Shown piece by piece: positions 54,018 through 63,381 of a DNA stretch of 64,000 bases (position 1 is the stretch's first letter; the number at the start of each line of letters is the position of its first letter). The notes beneath the pieces were generated by a model. The model worked only from the letters and a program-made list of their open reading frames with translations, did not search any database and was not told the DNA's origin. This DNA comes from Salibaculum griseiflavum. Lineage in GTDB: Bacteria; Pseudomonadota; Alphaproteobacteria; Rhodobacterales; Rhodobacteraceae. The position numbers and the translations under genes were made by a program. The stretch lies in assembly GCF_003129565.1 (NCBI RefSeq), contig NZ_QETF01000011.1:32006-96005 (forward strand). Reading direction: 5' to 3'.

Positions 54018-54620
54018 ATGTCCCAGGAATTGCTGACCGCCTTCGTCACCTTTGCCTTCGTCGCCTCGATCACGCCGGGGCCAAACAACCTGATGTTGAT
54101 GGCCTCGGGCGCGAATTTCGGCTGGCAGCGCACGGTGCCGCATCTGCTGGGGGTCAGCCTTGGGCACGGCTTTCTTGTGCTGGTGCTGGGGCTGGGCCTG
54201 GCTCAACTGTTCGAGGCCTATCCGGGGGTCAAGACCCTGCTGACCCTGCCCTGCGCGGCCTACCTTTTGTGGCTGGCATGGAAAATCGCCCATGCCGCCC
54301 CGCCGGAAAAGGCCAAGGCCGAAGGCCATCCCCTGACCTTTCTTCAGGCTGCCGCGTTTCAATGGGTGAATCCAAAGGCTGTCTACATGGGCATCACCGC
54401 ACAGACCACCTATGCGCCGCAGGGCGCGGGCTGGACCGGCGCGATACTGGTGGCCGCTGTGTTCATCTGCGTCAACATCGTCTCGGTGAACACATGGGTC
54501 ATGGGCGGCACGCAGCTGCGCCGGTGGCTGGCCCACCCGACCCGCCTGCGCGTTTTCAACTGGACAATGGCGGTATTGCTGGTGCTGACCTTGGTGCCGA
54601 TCGTGATGGATCTGGTCTGA
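54018..54620 (+). CDS. LysE/RhtB-family amino-acid exporter
   Basis: The product has 200 residues and about six membrane helices. The LysE signature ITPGPNNLMLMASGANFGW near residue 18-36 is present, as is a conserved FQWVNPKAVYM. It should export an amino acid or related compound, with the divergent Lrp-family regulator as the likely controller. The start at 54018 removes a long upstream frame that overlaps the regulator. The substrate cannot be deduced. Confidence 0.91.
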   Translation: MSQELLTAFVTFAFVASITPGPNNLMLMASGANFGWQRTVPHLLGVSLGHGFLVLVLGLGLAQLFEAYPGVKTLLTLPCAAYLLWLAWKIAHAAPPEKAKAEGHPLTFLQAAAFQWVNPKAVYMGITAQTTYAPQGAGWTGAILVAAVFICVNIVSVNTWVMGGTQLRRWLAHPTRLRVFNWTMAVLLVLTLVPIVMDLV

Positions 54621-54641
54621 ATGTCCGGACTGTGAGAGACA

Positions 54642-54665
54642 GAAGGAAATTCCAGAGTTTCCTTC
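54642..54665. terminator. Bidirectional terminator between lysE and uvrD genes
   Basis: Perfect 8-bp stem GAAGGAAA / TTTCCTTC with an 8-nt loop TTCCAGAG, between convergent genes. It shares ATTCCAGA-TTT sequence with the hairpin at 11426. Confidence 0.6.
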
Positions 54666-54672
54666 GGCCCGT

Positions 54673-57030
54673 TCAGAACGGCACGTCGTCGGCCTGGCCC
54701 GCGCCGACCACGAATTTGCCGACCACGCGCTTGGTGCCGGCCTTGTCGAATTCGATCAGCAGCTTGTCGCCCTCGATCTCCATCACCTCGCCATAGCCGA
54801 ATTTCTGGTGAAAGACCCGGTCGCCCTCGGTGAAAGAAGACACGGCCTGTGCGTCGATGGTCAGGTTGCGCGCCTCCGAGGGTTGCGACATCGGCCGCCG
54901 GTCCATCCGGGACTGCATCCGCCGCCAGCCGGGCGAATTGTAGCCATCGGCGCTGGCGGCGCGGTTGGGCAGGTCCGATTGCGGCAGGTCCATACCGCCC
55001 CCGGTGCTGCCATAAAGGCCCGAGGGCGTCAGAACCTCGACATGGGCCTCGGGCAGTTCGTCGATGAACCGGCTGGGCATCTGGCTTTGCCACTGGCCAT
55101 AGACCCGGCGATTGCCGGCAAAGGAAATGGTGCAGACCTCTTCGGCCCGGGTGATGCCGACGTAAGCCAGCCGGCGTTCCTCTTCCAACCCCTTGAGCCC
55201 GCTTTCATCCATGGACCGTTGTGACGGAAACAGCCCATCCTCCCATCCCGGCAGGAACACGGCGGGAAATTCCAGCCCCTTTGCGGCATGCAGCGTCATG
55301 ATGGTGACCTTTTCCTCGGTCTCCTCGCTTTCATTATCCATGATCAGGCTGACATGTTCGAGGAAGCCTTGCAGGTTCTCGAACTGCTCGAGCGCCTCGA
55401 CCAGCTCCTTGAGATTCTCCAGCCGGCCGGGTGCCTCGGGCGTCTTGTCGTTCTGCCACATCGTGGTGTAGCCGCTTTCGTCGAGGATCATCTCGGCCAG
55501 TTCGACATGGGTGTCGGATTCCTCGCGCAGCTGGCGGTGCCAGCGGTCCAGCCCCTGCACCAGTTCGGCCAGGTTGGCGCCGCCCTTGCCCTTGATCAGC
55601 CCGCCCTGCACGCAAAGCCGCGCGCCCTCGACCAGGCTGACGCCGTTGGTCCGCGCGGTGCGCTGGATGGTCTGCACCGCCTTGTCGCCCAGCCCGCGCT
55701 TGGGCGTGTTGACGATGCGTTCGAAGGCCAGGTCGTCGTCCTGGCTGACCGCAAGGCGGAAATAGGCCATGGCATCGCGGATCTCCATCCGCTCGTAGAA
55801 GCGCGGCCCCCCGATGACCCTATAGGGCAGTCCGATGGTCAGGAACCGGTCCTCGAAGGCGCGCATCTGGTGGGAGGCCCGCACGAGGATCGCCATACCA
55901 TCGAGCGACAGCGAATCGCGGCCCCTTGTGCCGCGCTGCATCGCCTCGATCTCGTCCCCGATCCAGCGGGCCTCTTCCTCGCCATCCCAATGGCCGATCA
56001 GGCGCACTTTCTCGCCGTCGCCCGCATCCGTGAACAGCTCTTTGCCCAATCGGCCCTTGTTGGCGGCGATCACGCCCGAGGCAGCACCGAGGATATGCCC
56101 GGTCGAGCGGTAATTCTGTTCCAGCCGCACGACCTTGGCGCCCTCGAAATCCTTTTCGAATTTCAGGATGTTGCCCACCTCGGCCCCGCGCCAGCCATAG
56201 ATCGACTGGTCGTCATCACCCACGCAGCAGATATTCTTGTGCCCCTGCGCCAGAAGACGCAGCCACAGATATTGGGCCACGTTGGTATCCTGGTATTCGT
56301 CGACAAGGATATAGCGGAACCAGCGCTGGTATTGTGCCAGAACGTCCGGATGATCCTGAAAGATGGTGACCATGTGCAACAGCAAGTCACCGAAATCGAC
56401 AGCGTTCAGTTCCTTCAATCGGCGTTGATAGGCGGCGTAAAGCGGCACCCCGCGCCCGTCATAAGCGGCCGTTTCGGCCACCGGCACGGTGTCCGGCGTC
56501 CAGGCCTTGTTCTTCCAGCCGTCAATGATGCTGGCCAGCATCCGCGGCGGCCAGCGCTTGTCGTCGATATTCTCGGCGGCGACCAATTGCTTGAGCAGGC
56601 GCAGCTGGTCATCCGTGTCGAGGATCGTGAAATTCGATTTCAGCCCGACCAGTTCGGCGTGCCGGCGCAGCAGCTTCACGCAGATCGAGTGGAAGGTGCC
56701 CAACCAGGGCATTCCCTCGACGGCCTCGCCCATCAGGGAGCCGATGCGCTGCTTCATCTCGCGCGCGGCCTTGTTGGTGAAGGTCACGGACAGAATTTCA
56801 TTGGGCCGCGCCCTGCCCGACGCCAGCAGATGCGCAATGCGGCAGGTCAGCGCCTTGGTCTTGCCCGTCCCTGCCCCCGCCAGCATCAGGACCGGACCAT
56901 CCAGTGCCTCGACCGCCTCGCGTTGCGCGGGATTGAGCCCCTCCAGGTAAGGCGCGGCACGGCCTATCATGGCGCGCTGGCTTAGCGGAACGGCGGCCTC
57001 GAAAGCGTCATCTTCGGAAAAACTGCTCAT
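54673..57030 (-). CDS. uvrD: UvrD/PcrA-type superfamily 1A DNA helicase
   Basis: The product has 785 residues. The Q-motif LNPAQREAV and Walker A AGAGTGKTKAL (about 52-62) are followed by TFTNKAAREM, DEYQDTN, CCVGDDDQSIYGWRGA and VRLEQNYRST. The C-terminal half has VTIMTLHAAKGLEFPAVF and EERRLAYVGITRAE. It also has the C-terminal Tudor-like segment (DRVFHQKFGYGEVMEI) that binds RNA polymerase or UvrB in family members. It works in nucleotide excision and mismatch repair. The start at 57030 gives the shorter, usual N-terminus. Confidence 0.95.
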   Translation of the reverse strand: MSSFSEDDAFEAAVPLSQRAMIGRAAPYLEGLNPAQREAVEALDGPVLMLAGAGTGKTKALTCRIAHLLASGRARPNEILSVTFTNKAAREMKQRIGSLMGEAVEGMPWLGTFHSICVKLLRRHAELVGLKSNFTILDTDDQLRLLKQLVAAENIDDKRWPPRMLASIIDGWKNKAWTPDTVPVAETAAYDGRGVPLYAAYQRRLKELNAVDFGDLLLHMVTIFQDHPDVLAQYQRWFRYILVDEYQDTNVAQYLWLRLLAQGHKNICCVGDDDQSIYGWRGAEVGNILKFEKDFEGAKVVRLEQNYRSTGHILGAASGVIAANKGRLGKELFTDAGDGEKVRLIGHWDGEEEARWIGDEIEAMQRGTRGRDSLSLDGMAILVRASHQMRAFEDRFLTIGLPYRVIGGPRFYERMEIRDAMAYFRLAVSQDDDLAFERIVNTPKRGLGDKAVQTIQRTARTNGVSLVEGARLCVQGGLIKGKGGANLAELVQGLDRWHRQLREESDTHVELAEMILDESGYTTMWQNDKTPEAPGRLENLKELVEALEQFENLQGFLEHVSLIMDNESEETEEKVTIMTLHAAKGLEFPAVFLPGWEDGLFPSQRSMDESGLKGLEEERRLAYVGITRAEEVCTISFAGNRRVYGQWQSQMPSRFIDELPEAHVEVLTPSGLYGSTGGGMDLPQSDLPNRAASADGYNSPGWRRMQSRMDRRPMSQPSEARNLTIDAQAVSSFTEGDRVFHQKFGYGEVMEIEGDKLLIEFDKAGTKRVVGKFVVGAGQADDVPF

Positions 57031-57107
57031 GGGCGGCAATCTAGCGTGACTCGGATCGAGGGGGAAGGACTGTTCCCCAAATGTTCTGCCACGCGGCACA
57101 AATTGAC

Positions 57108-57121
57108 TGTTATCGCTAACA
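57108..57121. promoter_or_regulatory. LacI-type operator-like palindrome upstream of pyc
   Basis: TGTTA-TCGC-TAACA, a 14-bp site with perfect 5-bp arms and a central CG, the style bound by LacI-family regulators. It sits 20 bp upstream of the -35 box of pyc. Confidence 0.45.
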
Positions 57122-57140
57122 AATACCCGCTCCTCCGCTG

Positions 57141-57170
57141 TTTACACCCGTCGCGAAATCTTCATAGATT
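57141..57170 (+). promoter_or_regulatory. Candidate pyc promoter
   Basis: TTTACA (57141-57146, 5 of 6) and TAGATT (57165-57170, 4 of 6) with an 18-bp spacer, about 30 bp before the GTG start. Confidence 0.5.
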
Positions 57171-57200
57171 GCTGCGACTGCAAAAAGGGGAGCCTGACCC

Positions 57201-60200
57201 GTGGCCGATTTCCAGAAGATCCTTGTCGCCAACCGAGGTGAGATTGCCATCCGCATCATGCGGGCCGCCAACGAGATGGGCAAGAAGACCGTCGCCGTCT
57301 ATGCCGAGGAAGACAAGCTGGGCCTGCACCGGTTCAAGGCGGACGAGGCCTATCGTATCGGCGAGGGGCTGGGCCCCGTGCAGGCCTATCTGTCGATCGA
57401 GGAAATCATCCGCGTGGCCAAGGCCAGCGGGGCCGACGCAATCCATCCCGGCTACGGCCTTCTGTCGGAAAACCCCGACTTCGTGGATGCCTGCACCGCG
57501 GCGGGAATCACCTTTATCGGCCCCAAGGCCGAAACCATGCGCGCCCTGGGCGACAAGGCCAGCGCCCGGCGCGTGGCGATCGAAGCTGACGTGCCCGTCA
57601 TTCCCGCCACCGAAGTGCTGGGCGATGACATGGAGGCAATCAAGAAAGAGGCGGCCGAGATCGGCTATCCGCTGATGCTCAAGGCCAGCTGGGGCGGCGG
57701 CGGGCGCGGCATGCGCCCGATCCAGTCCGAGGATGAGCTGGAAGAAAGGGTGCTGGAAGGCCGCCGCGAGGCCGAGGCCGCCTTTGGCAACGGCGAGGGC
57801 TACCTGGAAAAGATGATCACCCGCGCCCGCCACGTCGAGGTTCAGATCCTCGGCGACAAGAATGGTGAGATCTACCACCTGTGGGAGCGCGATTGTTCGG
57901 TCCAGCGCCGCAACCAGAAGGTCGTGGAACGCGCCCCTGCGCCCTACCTGTCCCCGGCGCAGCGCGAGGAAATCTGCAACCTCGGCAAGAAGATCTGCGC
58001 GCATGTGAATTACGAATGCGCCGGCACCGTCGAGTTCCTGATGGATATGGAGACCGGCAAGTTCTACTTCATCGAGGTGAACCCCCGCGTCCAGGTCGAA
58101 CACACCGTCACCGAAGAAGTGACCGGCATCGACATCGTCCGTGCGCAGATCATGATCGCCGAGGGCAAGAGCCTGATGGAGGCCACGGGGACCGCCAGCC
58201 AGTATGACGTGAAACTGGACGGGCATGCCCTGCAATGCCGGGTCACGACCGAAGACCCGCAGAACAACTTCATCCCCGATTACGGCCGCATCAGCGCCTA
58301 TCGCGGCGCCACCGGCATGGGCATTCGCCTCGACGGCGGCACCGCCTATTCCGGCGCGGTCATCACCCGCTATTACGACAGTCTTCTGGAAAAGGTGACC
58401 GCCTGGGCCCCCACCCCCGAGGCGGCGATTGCCCGCATGGACCGCGCCTTGCGGGAATTCCGTATCCGGGGCGTCAGCACGAACCTCGATTTCGTGATCA
58501 ACCTGTTGCGCCACCCGACCTTCCTCAACAACGAGTATTCGACCAAGTTCATCGACGAGACCCCCGAGCTGTTCGATTTCAAGCCGCGCCGGGACCGGGC
58601 CACCAAGATCCTGACCTATATCGCCGACATCACCGTGAACGGGCACCCGGAAACGGCGGGCCGCCCGAAGCCGGGCGCGGCCGCGATAGAGCCGAAGCCC
58701 CCGGTGCGCTCGGCGGACAGCGTTCCGGACGGAACGCGCCAGATCCTCGATCGTGATGGGCCGGAAGCCGTGGCGAAATGGGTGCAGGACCAGAAACACC
58801 TGCTGGTCACCGACACGACCATGCGCGACGGGCACCAGTCGCTGCTGGCCACGCGCATGCGCTCTATCGACATGATCAACGCCGCGCCCAGCTACGCGGC
58901 GAACATGTCAGGCCTCTTCTCGGTGGAATGCTGGGGCGGGGCGACCTTCGACGTGGCCTACCGCTTCTTGCAGGAATGCCCGTGGCAGCGCCTGCGGGAC
59001 ATTCGCGCCAAGATGCCCAACATCCTGACACAGATGCTGTTGCGGGCTTCCAATGGCGTGGGCTACACCAACTACCCCGACAACGTGGTGCAGGAATTCG
59101 TGCGCCAGGCCGCGGAAACCGGCGTCGATGTCTTCCGCGTCTTCGACAGCCTCAACTGGGTCGAGAACATGCGCGTGGCCATGGATGCGGTGCAGGACGC
59201 CGGCAAGATCTGTGAAGGCACGATCTGCTACACGGGCGATATCCTCGATCCCGACCGGGCCAAGTATGACCTGAAATATTATGTCGGCATGGCGAAAGAG
59301 CTGGAGAAGGCCGGCGCGCATATGCTCGGCCTCAAGGACATGGCCGGGCTGCTCAAGGCTTCGTCCGCCGGGCAGTTGATCCGGGCGCTGAAGGACGAGA
59401 TCAGCATCCCGATCCACTTCCATACCCATGATACCAGCGGCGCGGCGATTGCCACGGTGCTGGCGGCCTCGGAGGCGGGCGTCGACATCATCGACGCGGC
59501 TATGGACAGCTTCTCGGGCAACACGTCGCAGCCGACGCTGGGCTCCATCGTCGAGGCGCTGCGCCATACCGAGCGGGAAACCGGGCTGGATATTGCCGCC
59601 ATCCGCGAGATCTCCAATTACTGGGAAACCGTGCGCGCCCATTACGCGGCCTTCGAATCCGGCCTTCAGGCCCCCGCCTCCGAGGTCTACCTGCACGAGA
59701 TGCCCGGCGGGCAATTCACCAACCTCAAGGCGCAGGCGCGCAGTCTCGGCCTGGAAGAACGCTGGCACGAGGTCGCGCAGGCCTATGCCGACGTCAACAT
59801 GATGTTCGGGGATATCGTGAAGGTGACGCCCTCTTCCAAGGTGGTGGGCGACATGGCGCTGATGATGGTCAGCCAGGGTCTGACCCGCGAAGAGGTCGAA
59901 GACCCCAAGGTCGATGTGTCCTTCCCAGACAGCGTCATCGACATGATGCGCGGCAACCTGGGCCAGCCTCCCGGCGGCTTCCCCGACAGCATCGTCAAGA
60001 AGGTGCTGAAGGACGAGAAACCCAACCTGGAACGCCCCGGCAAGCACCTGGAACCGGTCGATCTGGAAGCGGTCCGCAAGGAAGCGAGCGAAAAGCTGGG
60101 CGGGATCGAGATCGATGATGAGGACCTGAACGGCTACCTGATGTATCCCAAGGTCTTCACCGATTACGCCACGCGCCACGAAACCTATGGCCCCGTGCGC

Positions 60201-60644
60201 ACGCTGCCGACCTCGACCTTTTTCTACGGCATGGAACAGGGCGACGAGATCAGCGCCGAGATCGACCCCGGCAAGACGCTGGAAATCCGCCTGCAAGCCA
60301 TCGGCGAGACGGATGAAAACGGCGACGTGAAAGTGTTCTTCGAACTCAACGGCCAGCCGCGCACGATCCGGGTGCCCAACCGCAAGGTCAAGGCCGAGAC
60401 CGTCCAGCGCCCCAAGGCCGAGGCGGGCAACCCCGCCCATGTCGGCGCCCCGATGCCAGGCGTCGTGGCCAGCGTCGCGGTCAATGCCGGGCAGAAGGTC
60501 AAGGAAGGCGACATGCTGCTGACCATCGAGGCGATGAAGATGGAAACCGGCCTGCACGCCGAACGCGACGGGGTGGTCAAGGCCGTGCACGTCCAACCGG
60601 GCGGCCAGATCGACGCCAAGGACCTGTTGGTCGAATTCGAGTAA
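57201..60644 (+). CDS. pyc: Pyruvate carboxylase
   Basis: The product has 1147 residues in a single chain. The biotin carboxylase domain (ILVANRGEIAIRIMRAA, SWGGGGRGMR, FIEVNPRVQVEHTVTEEVTGID) covers about 1-455. The carboxyltransferase TIM barrel (TTMRDGHQSLLATRMR, CWGGATFDVAYRFL, HFHTHDTSG) covers about 530-800. The allosteric/tetramerisation region is followed by the C-terminal biotinyl domain with IEAMKMETGL. It makes oxaloacetate from pyruvate to refill the TCA cycle. The GTG start has GGGGAG 8 bp upstream. Confidence 0.98.
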   Translation: MADFQKILVANRGEIAIRIMRAANEMGKKTVAVYAEEDKLGLHRFKADEAYRIGEGLGPVQAYLSIEEIIRVAKASGADAIHPGYGLLSENPDFVDACTAAGITFIGPKAETMRALGDKASARRVAIEADVPVIPATEVLGDDMEAIKKEAAEIGYPLMLKASWGGGGRGMRPIQSEDELEERVLEGRREAEAAFGNGEGYLEKMITRARHVEVQILGDKNGEIYHLWERDCSVQRRNQKVVERAPAPYLSPAQREEICNLGKKICAHVNYECAGTVEFLMDMETGKFYFIEVNPRVQVEHTVTEEVTGIDIVRAQIMIAEGKSLMEATGTASQYDVKLDGHALQCRVTTEDPQNNFIPDYGRISAYRGATGMGIRLDGGTAYSGAVITRYYDSLLEKVTAWAPTPEAAIARMDRALREFRIRGVSTNLDFVINLLRHPTFLNNEYSTKFIDETPELFDFKPRRDRATKILTYIADITVNGHPETAGRPKPGAAAIEPKPPVRSADSVPDGTRQILDRDGPEAVAKWVQDQKHLLVTDTTMRDGHQSLLATRMRSIDMINAAPSYAANMSGLFSVECWGGATFDVAYRFLQECPWQRLRDIRAKMPNILTQMLLRASNGVGYTNYPDNVVQEFVRQAAETGVDVFRVFDSLNWVENMRVAMDAVQDAGKICEGTICYTGDILDPDRAKYDLKYYVGMAKELEKAGAHMLGLKDMAGLLKASSAGQLIRALKDEISIPIHFHTHDTSGAAIATVLAASEAGVDIIDAAMDSFSGNTSQPTLGSIVEALRHTERETGLDIAAIREISNYWETVRAHYAAFESGLQAPASEVYLHEMPGGQFTNLKAQARSLGLEERWHEVAQAYADVNMMFGDIVKVTPSSKVVGDMALMMVSQGLTREEVEDPKVDVSFPDSVIDMMRGNLGQPPGGFPDSIVKKVLKDEKPNLERPGKHLEPVDLEAVRKEASEKLGGIEIDDEDLNGYLMYPKVFTDYATRHETYGPVRTLPTSTFFYGMEQGDEISAEIDPGKTLEIRLQAIGETDENGDVKVFFELNGQPRTIRVPNRKVKAETVQRPKAEAGNPAHVGAPMPGVVASVAVNAGQKVKEGDMLLTIEAMKMETGLHAERDGVVKAVHVQPGGQIDAKDLLVEFE

Positions 60645-60665
60645 TCGACGGATCAGGATCTGTGC

Positions 60666-60698
60666 AACGCGCGCCCTTGTGGCGCGCGTTTCTGTTTC
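60666..60698 (+). terminator. Intrinsic terminator of pyc
   Basis: Perfect 10-bp stem AACGCGCGCC / GGCGCGCGTT with a 5-nt loop, followed by TCTGTTTC. Confidence 0.8.
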
Positions 60699-60970
60699 TG
60701 TGGACCGCACCAGGGGAACAGGCTGTTTCCTGCCATATCGCCCCTCGCCGCCGGCAGAATTGCGCCGATATTTTCGATATTATTTCATTGACTTATCGGT
60801 TTTCCGCCGAAATTTGCCGGGTTGAGCGATCACGCGTCACCGGCGCCGAAAACCGCGCCGATTTCCCCCTTTTCGCCCCCCGGTACGCGTCATAGTTGGC
60901 CCGTGGAAAGCAGGTTTTCCGCCTGCCTCACAAGGGGGCGTCGCCGCCTCCCAACCAGAAGGACACGAGT
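60699..60970 (+). other. Non-coding gap before the DUF481 gene
   Basis: The gap between pyc and the DUF481 gene is 326 bp. After the pyc terminator it holds an AT-rich patch near 60770-60820 with a TTGACT (60788-60793), but without a convincing -10 at the right distance. I see no ORF or RNA gene in it. Confidence 0.5.
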
Positions 60971-61786
60971 ATGTACAAGACGATTATGCTTACCCTCGCC
61001 ACGGCCGCGGCCACGTCGACCGCAGCGCTGGCGCAATCCGCCCTCGATACCTCGGCCGCGGAGGATCGTATCGAGACGCTCAACGAAGATATCGCCGACG
61101 ATTTCGAGCGCGACACACCGCAGTTCGGCAACGAAGGGCGCGCCACAGGCTTCAGCGGCAGCTTCGCGCTGCAAGGCTCTGCGACCAGCGGCAACACCGA
61201 CACGGCCACGCTGGGGATCGGCGCCAATATGGGCTATTACGACGGGCTCAACGGTTACGACCTGCAATTGAGCTACCAGTTCTCGGAAAACGAGGGCGTC
61301 ACTGACGAGGACAGCCTGCTTTACGAGCTGGAATACACCCGCGATTTCGGCCGCAGCTACTACGGCTTCGCCAAGTTGCAGGGCAATGTCGAGCGCCTGC
61401 CTTTCGACACCAGCGACAACTTCCTGGGCGTCGGTGTCGGCTATCGCGTCTTCGACACCCCCGACGTGCAATGGGCCGTGCAGGCCGGTGCGGGCTACCG
61501 CGTGGCCGAGTTGAACAGCGTCGATGACCTGAGCGAGGGCGCGCTGGCGCTGTCTTCGAACTACTACAACCAGTTCACCGACACGATGGCGTTGACCAAC
61601 GATACCGACATCATCGCCTCGGACTCGGACACCGTGGTCTACAACGACCTCGGCGTGAACGTGCGCATGACCGAAACGCTGGCCCTGCGCACCAGCGTCG
61701 TGACCGAGTATCACACCGATCCCGAGCCCGGAAAGAAAGACACCGACAACACCTTTGGCGTTTCGGTTGTCTACAGCTTCGACTAG
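60971..61786 (+). CDS. DUF481 outer-membrane beta-barrel protein (YdiY-like)
   Basis: The product has 271 residues. A signal peptide (MYKTIMLTLATAAATSTAALAQ, cleavage after ALA) is followed by a coiled region and a barrel with alternating aromatic strands: FSGSFALQGSATSGNTDTATLG, the DUF481 hallmark, then LQLSYQFSENEG, and a C-terminal SVVYSFD ending in an aromatic-Asp pattern of outer-membrane proteins. DUF481 proteins include acid-stress-linked YdiY and salt-induced proteins; the precise role is unknown. The start is 8 bp behind AAGGA. Confidence 0.88.
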   Translation: MYKTIMLTLATAAATSTAALAQSALDTSAAEDRIETLNEDIADDFERDTPQFGNEGRATGFSGSFALQGSATSGNTDTATLGIGANMGYYDGLNGYDLQLSYQFSENEGVTDEDSLLYELEYTRDFGRSYYGFAKLQGNVERLPFDTSDNFLGVGVGYRVFDTPDVQWAVQAGAGYRVAELNSVDDLSEGALALSSNYYNQFTDTMALTNDTDIIASDSDTVVYNDLGVNVRMTETLALRTSVVTEYHTDPEPGKKDTDNTFGVSVVYSFD

Positions 61787-61820
61787 GGGCGGCCGGATTC
61801 CAGTTTGCATCTCCGAACCC

Positions 61821-61847
61821 GGGGCGGCCGCAGATCGCGGTCGCCCC
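61821..61847 (+). terminator. GC-rich hairpin after the DUF481 gene
   Basis: Eleven-pair stem (GGGGCGGCCGC / GCGGTCGCCCC, one G-T) with a 5-nt loop, followed by only a short ATTT. Confidence 0.5.
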
Positions 61848-61952
61848 ATTTGCGTCCGGCCCGAAAGGACAGGCAAAAATTTGTCCCGTTGCCGGCATTT
61901 TCCGCTTGCAGCCCTGCCCGTCTTTTCCTAAATCACGCTTCACGAAACGGAC

Positions 61953-62027
61953 GCGGGTGTAGCTCAGGGGTAGAGCATTACCTTGCCAAGGTAAGGGTCG
62001 TGAGTTCGAATCTCATCACCCGCTCCA
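61953..62027 (+). tRNA. tRNA-Gly (anticodon GCC)
   Basis: Cloverleaf: acceptor GCGGGTG / CACCCGC, D-arm GCTC..GAGC, anticodon stem TACCT / AGGTA with loop TGCCA context (GCC), T-arm GAGTTCGAATCTC and encoded CCA. A P4-type integrase gene starts 136 bp downstream, so this is the probable integration target; the gene stays intact at this junction. Confidence 0.97.
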
Positions 62028-62029
62028 TT

Positions 62030-62045
62030 CGTATTTCCCAATACG
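62030..62045 (+). terminator. Short hairpin directly after tRNA-Gly
   Basis: CGTATT-TCCC-AATACG, 6-bp stem, 3 nt after the CCA end. It could serve tRNA termination or be part of the attachment site. Confidence 0.4.
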
Positions 62046-62132
62046 TGCAAAACCGTGCAAAGCGTTTGAAAAATAACGCTATTCCCTTTTCGCCAAAAGC
62101 GAAACTATGCAAAATAGTGCAGGGTTGTGCAG
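62044..62132. repeat. Helically phased TGCA repeats before the integrase
   Basis: TGCA occurs at 62046, 62056, 62108, 62118 and 62128. The spacing is exactly 10 bp within each group, and most copies have the form GTGCA followed by purines. Such arrays resemble arm-type integrase or excisionase sites beside an att core. Direct repeats of GGGCTAAAA follow at 62140-62159. Confidence 0.55.
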
Positions 62133-62163
62133 ACGAATTGGGCTAAAAAAGGGCTAAAATTTC

Positions 62164-63381
62164 ATGCTCCTGACAGACTCAAAAATTCGCGCTGCAAAGC
62201 CCGCCGAGCGCACCTACCGAATCGCCGACGGCCACGGGCTATACTTGGAAGTCTTGCCATCCGGCACGAAGACATTCCGGCTCCGCTACTACTTCCCAGC
62301 CGGTAAGCGCCGATGGTCCAACCTGGGCCCCTACCCCCAGGTGAAACTTGCGGACGCAAGAGGGCAGCGGGACCGTTATCGCGAGACTATCCGGCAAGGC
62401 GAAGACCCGGAACCGGAACGCAAGCCGAGGCGAGCCCCCGCCCAGGCGAGCCCAAAACCCCCGACGCTCGGCCCAGCGGTGAGGGACCCGGGCTTGGTTG
62501 CTACGGTTTGCGACCACTACCTTCTGTTCCGAAAACGGGACGGCGCGAACCAACGAACTCTGGTCAAGCTGGAACGGCACCTGGAGACCGTGAAGGCCGG
62601 GATCGGGGACCGCCAGATCACGGACATCAGCGGGCCCGACATCCTGGCCCTGGTTCGACCCATCGAAGAGGCCGGCAAAGTCGAGACAGCCCATGAGGTC
62701 CGGTCCCGGTGCTCGCAACTCTTCCGTTTCGCCATTGCCGAAGGACGCGCGACGGCGGACCCGGCCCGTGCCGTGACCTTCGCGATGGCGAAACGGAAGC
62801 GCGGGTCCTTCCAGGCGATCACAGACCCGGAGAGGGTCGGCGCGATGTTGAAGGCGATCCGGCGCACCGACCGGGCCACCGACCAAGTGAAAACCGCACT
62901 CCTGCTCTCGGCCTATCTCTTCCCGCGCAGCAGCGAACTTCGCGGGATGCGCTGGAACGAGATCGACTGGAACGCGGGCCTCTGGGAGATACCGGCAGAG
63001 CGCATGAAAATGAAGCGCCCTCACCTGGTCCCCTTGTCGCCCCAGGCGAAGGCGATCCTCGAAGGCATAAGGCCGATCACCGGCCACGCGGAACTGGTCC
63101 TTTGTTCTCCCAACGACTCAAGCCGTCCGATCAGTTCGACTATAATGAAAACCTGCCTGACCAAGGTCGGGTTTTCCGATCACACCCAGCACGGCTTTCG
63201 GACGACCTTTTCCACGAACATGAATGAGATGGGATGGAATAGCGACTGGATCGAGAAGCAACTTGCCCACGAGACGACCCAGAAAGTCCGGGCGGCCTAC
63301 AACAGGGCGGAGTATCTGGCGGACCGCATCCGCATGGTTCATGCCTACGGCGAATGGCTGACGAAACTAGAGAAGAGTTGA
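62164..63381 (+). CDS. P4-type tyrosine recombinase (integrase)
   Basis: The product has 405 residues. The N-terminal DUF4102-like arm-binding domain (LTDSKIRAAKPAERTYRIADGHGLYLEV) is followed by a core-binding domain (about 105-200) and a catalytic domain with the full set: Arg255 (RSSELRGMRW), Lys near 282-284, His343 and Arg346 (HGFR), His369 and Tyr379 (AAYNRAEYL). It should be active. It probably integrated a mobile element at the 3' end of the adjacent tRNA-Gly. The promoter is not clear; the ribosome site is weak. The rest of the element runs out of the window. Confidence 0.93.
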   Translation: MLLTDSKIRAAKPAERTYRIADGHGLYLEVLPSGTKTFRLRYYFPAGKRRWSNLGPYPQVKLADARGQRDRYRETIRQGEDPEPERKPRRAPAQASPKPPTLGPAVRDPGLVATVCDHYLLFRKRDGANQRTLVKLERHLETVKAGIGDRQITDISGPDILALVRPIEEAGKVETAHEVRSRCSQLFRFAIAEGRATADPARAVTFAMAKRKRGSFQAITDPERVGAMLKAIRRTDRATDQVKTALLLSAYLFPRSSELRGMRWNEIDWNAGLWEIPAERMKMKRPHLVPLSPQAKAILEGIRPITGHAELVLCSPNDSSRPISSTIMKTCLTKVGFSDHTQHGFRTTFSTNMNEMGWNSDWIEKQLAHETTQKVRAAYNRAEYLADRIRMVHAYGEWLTKLEKS

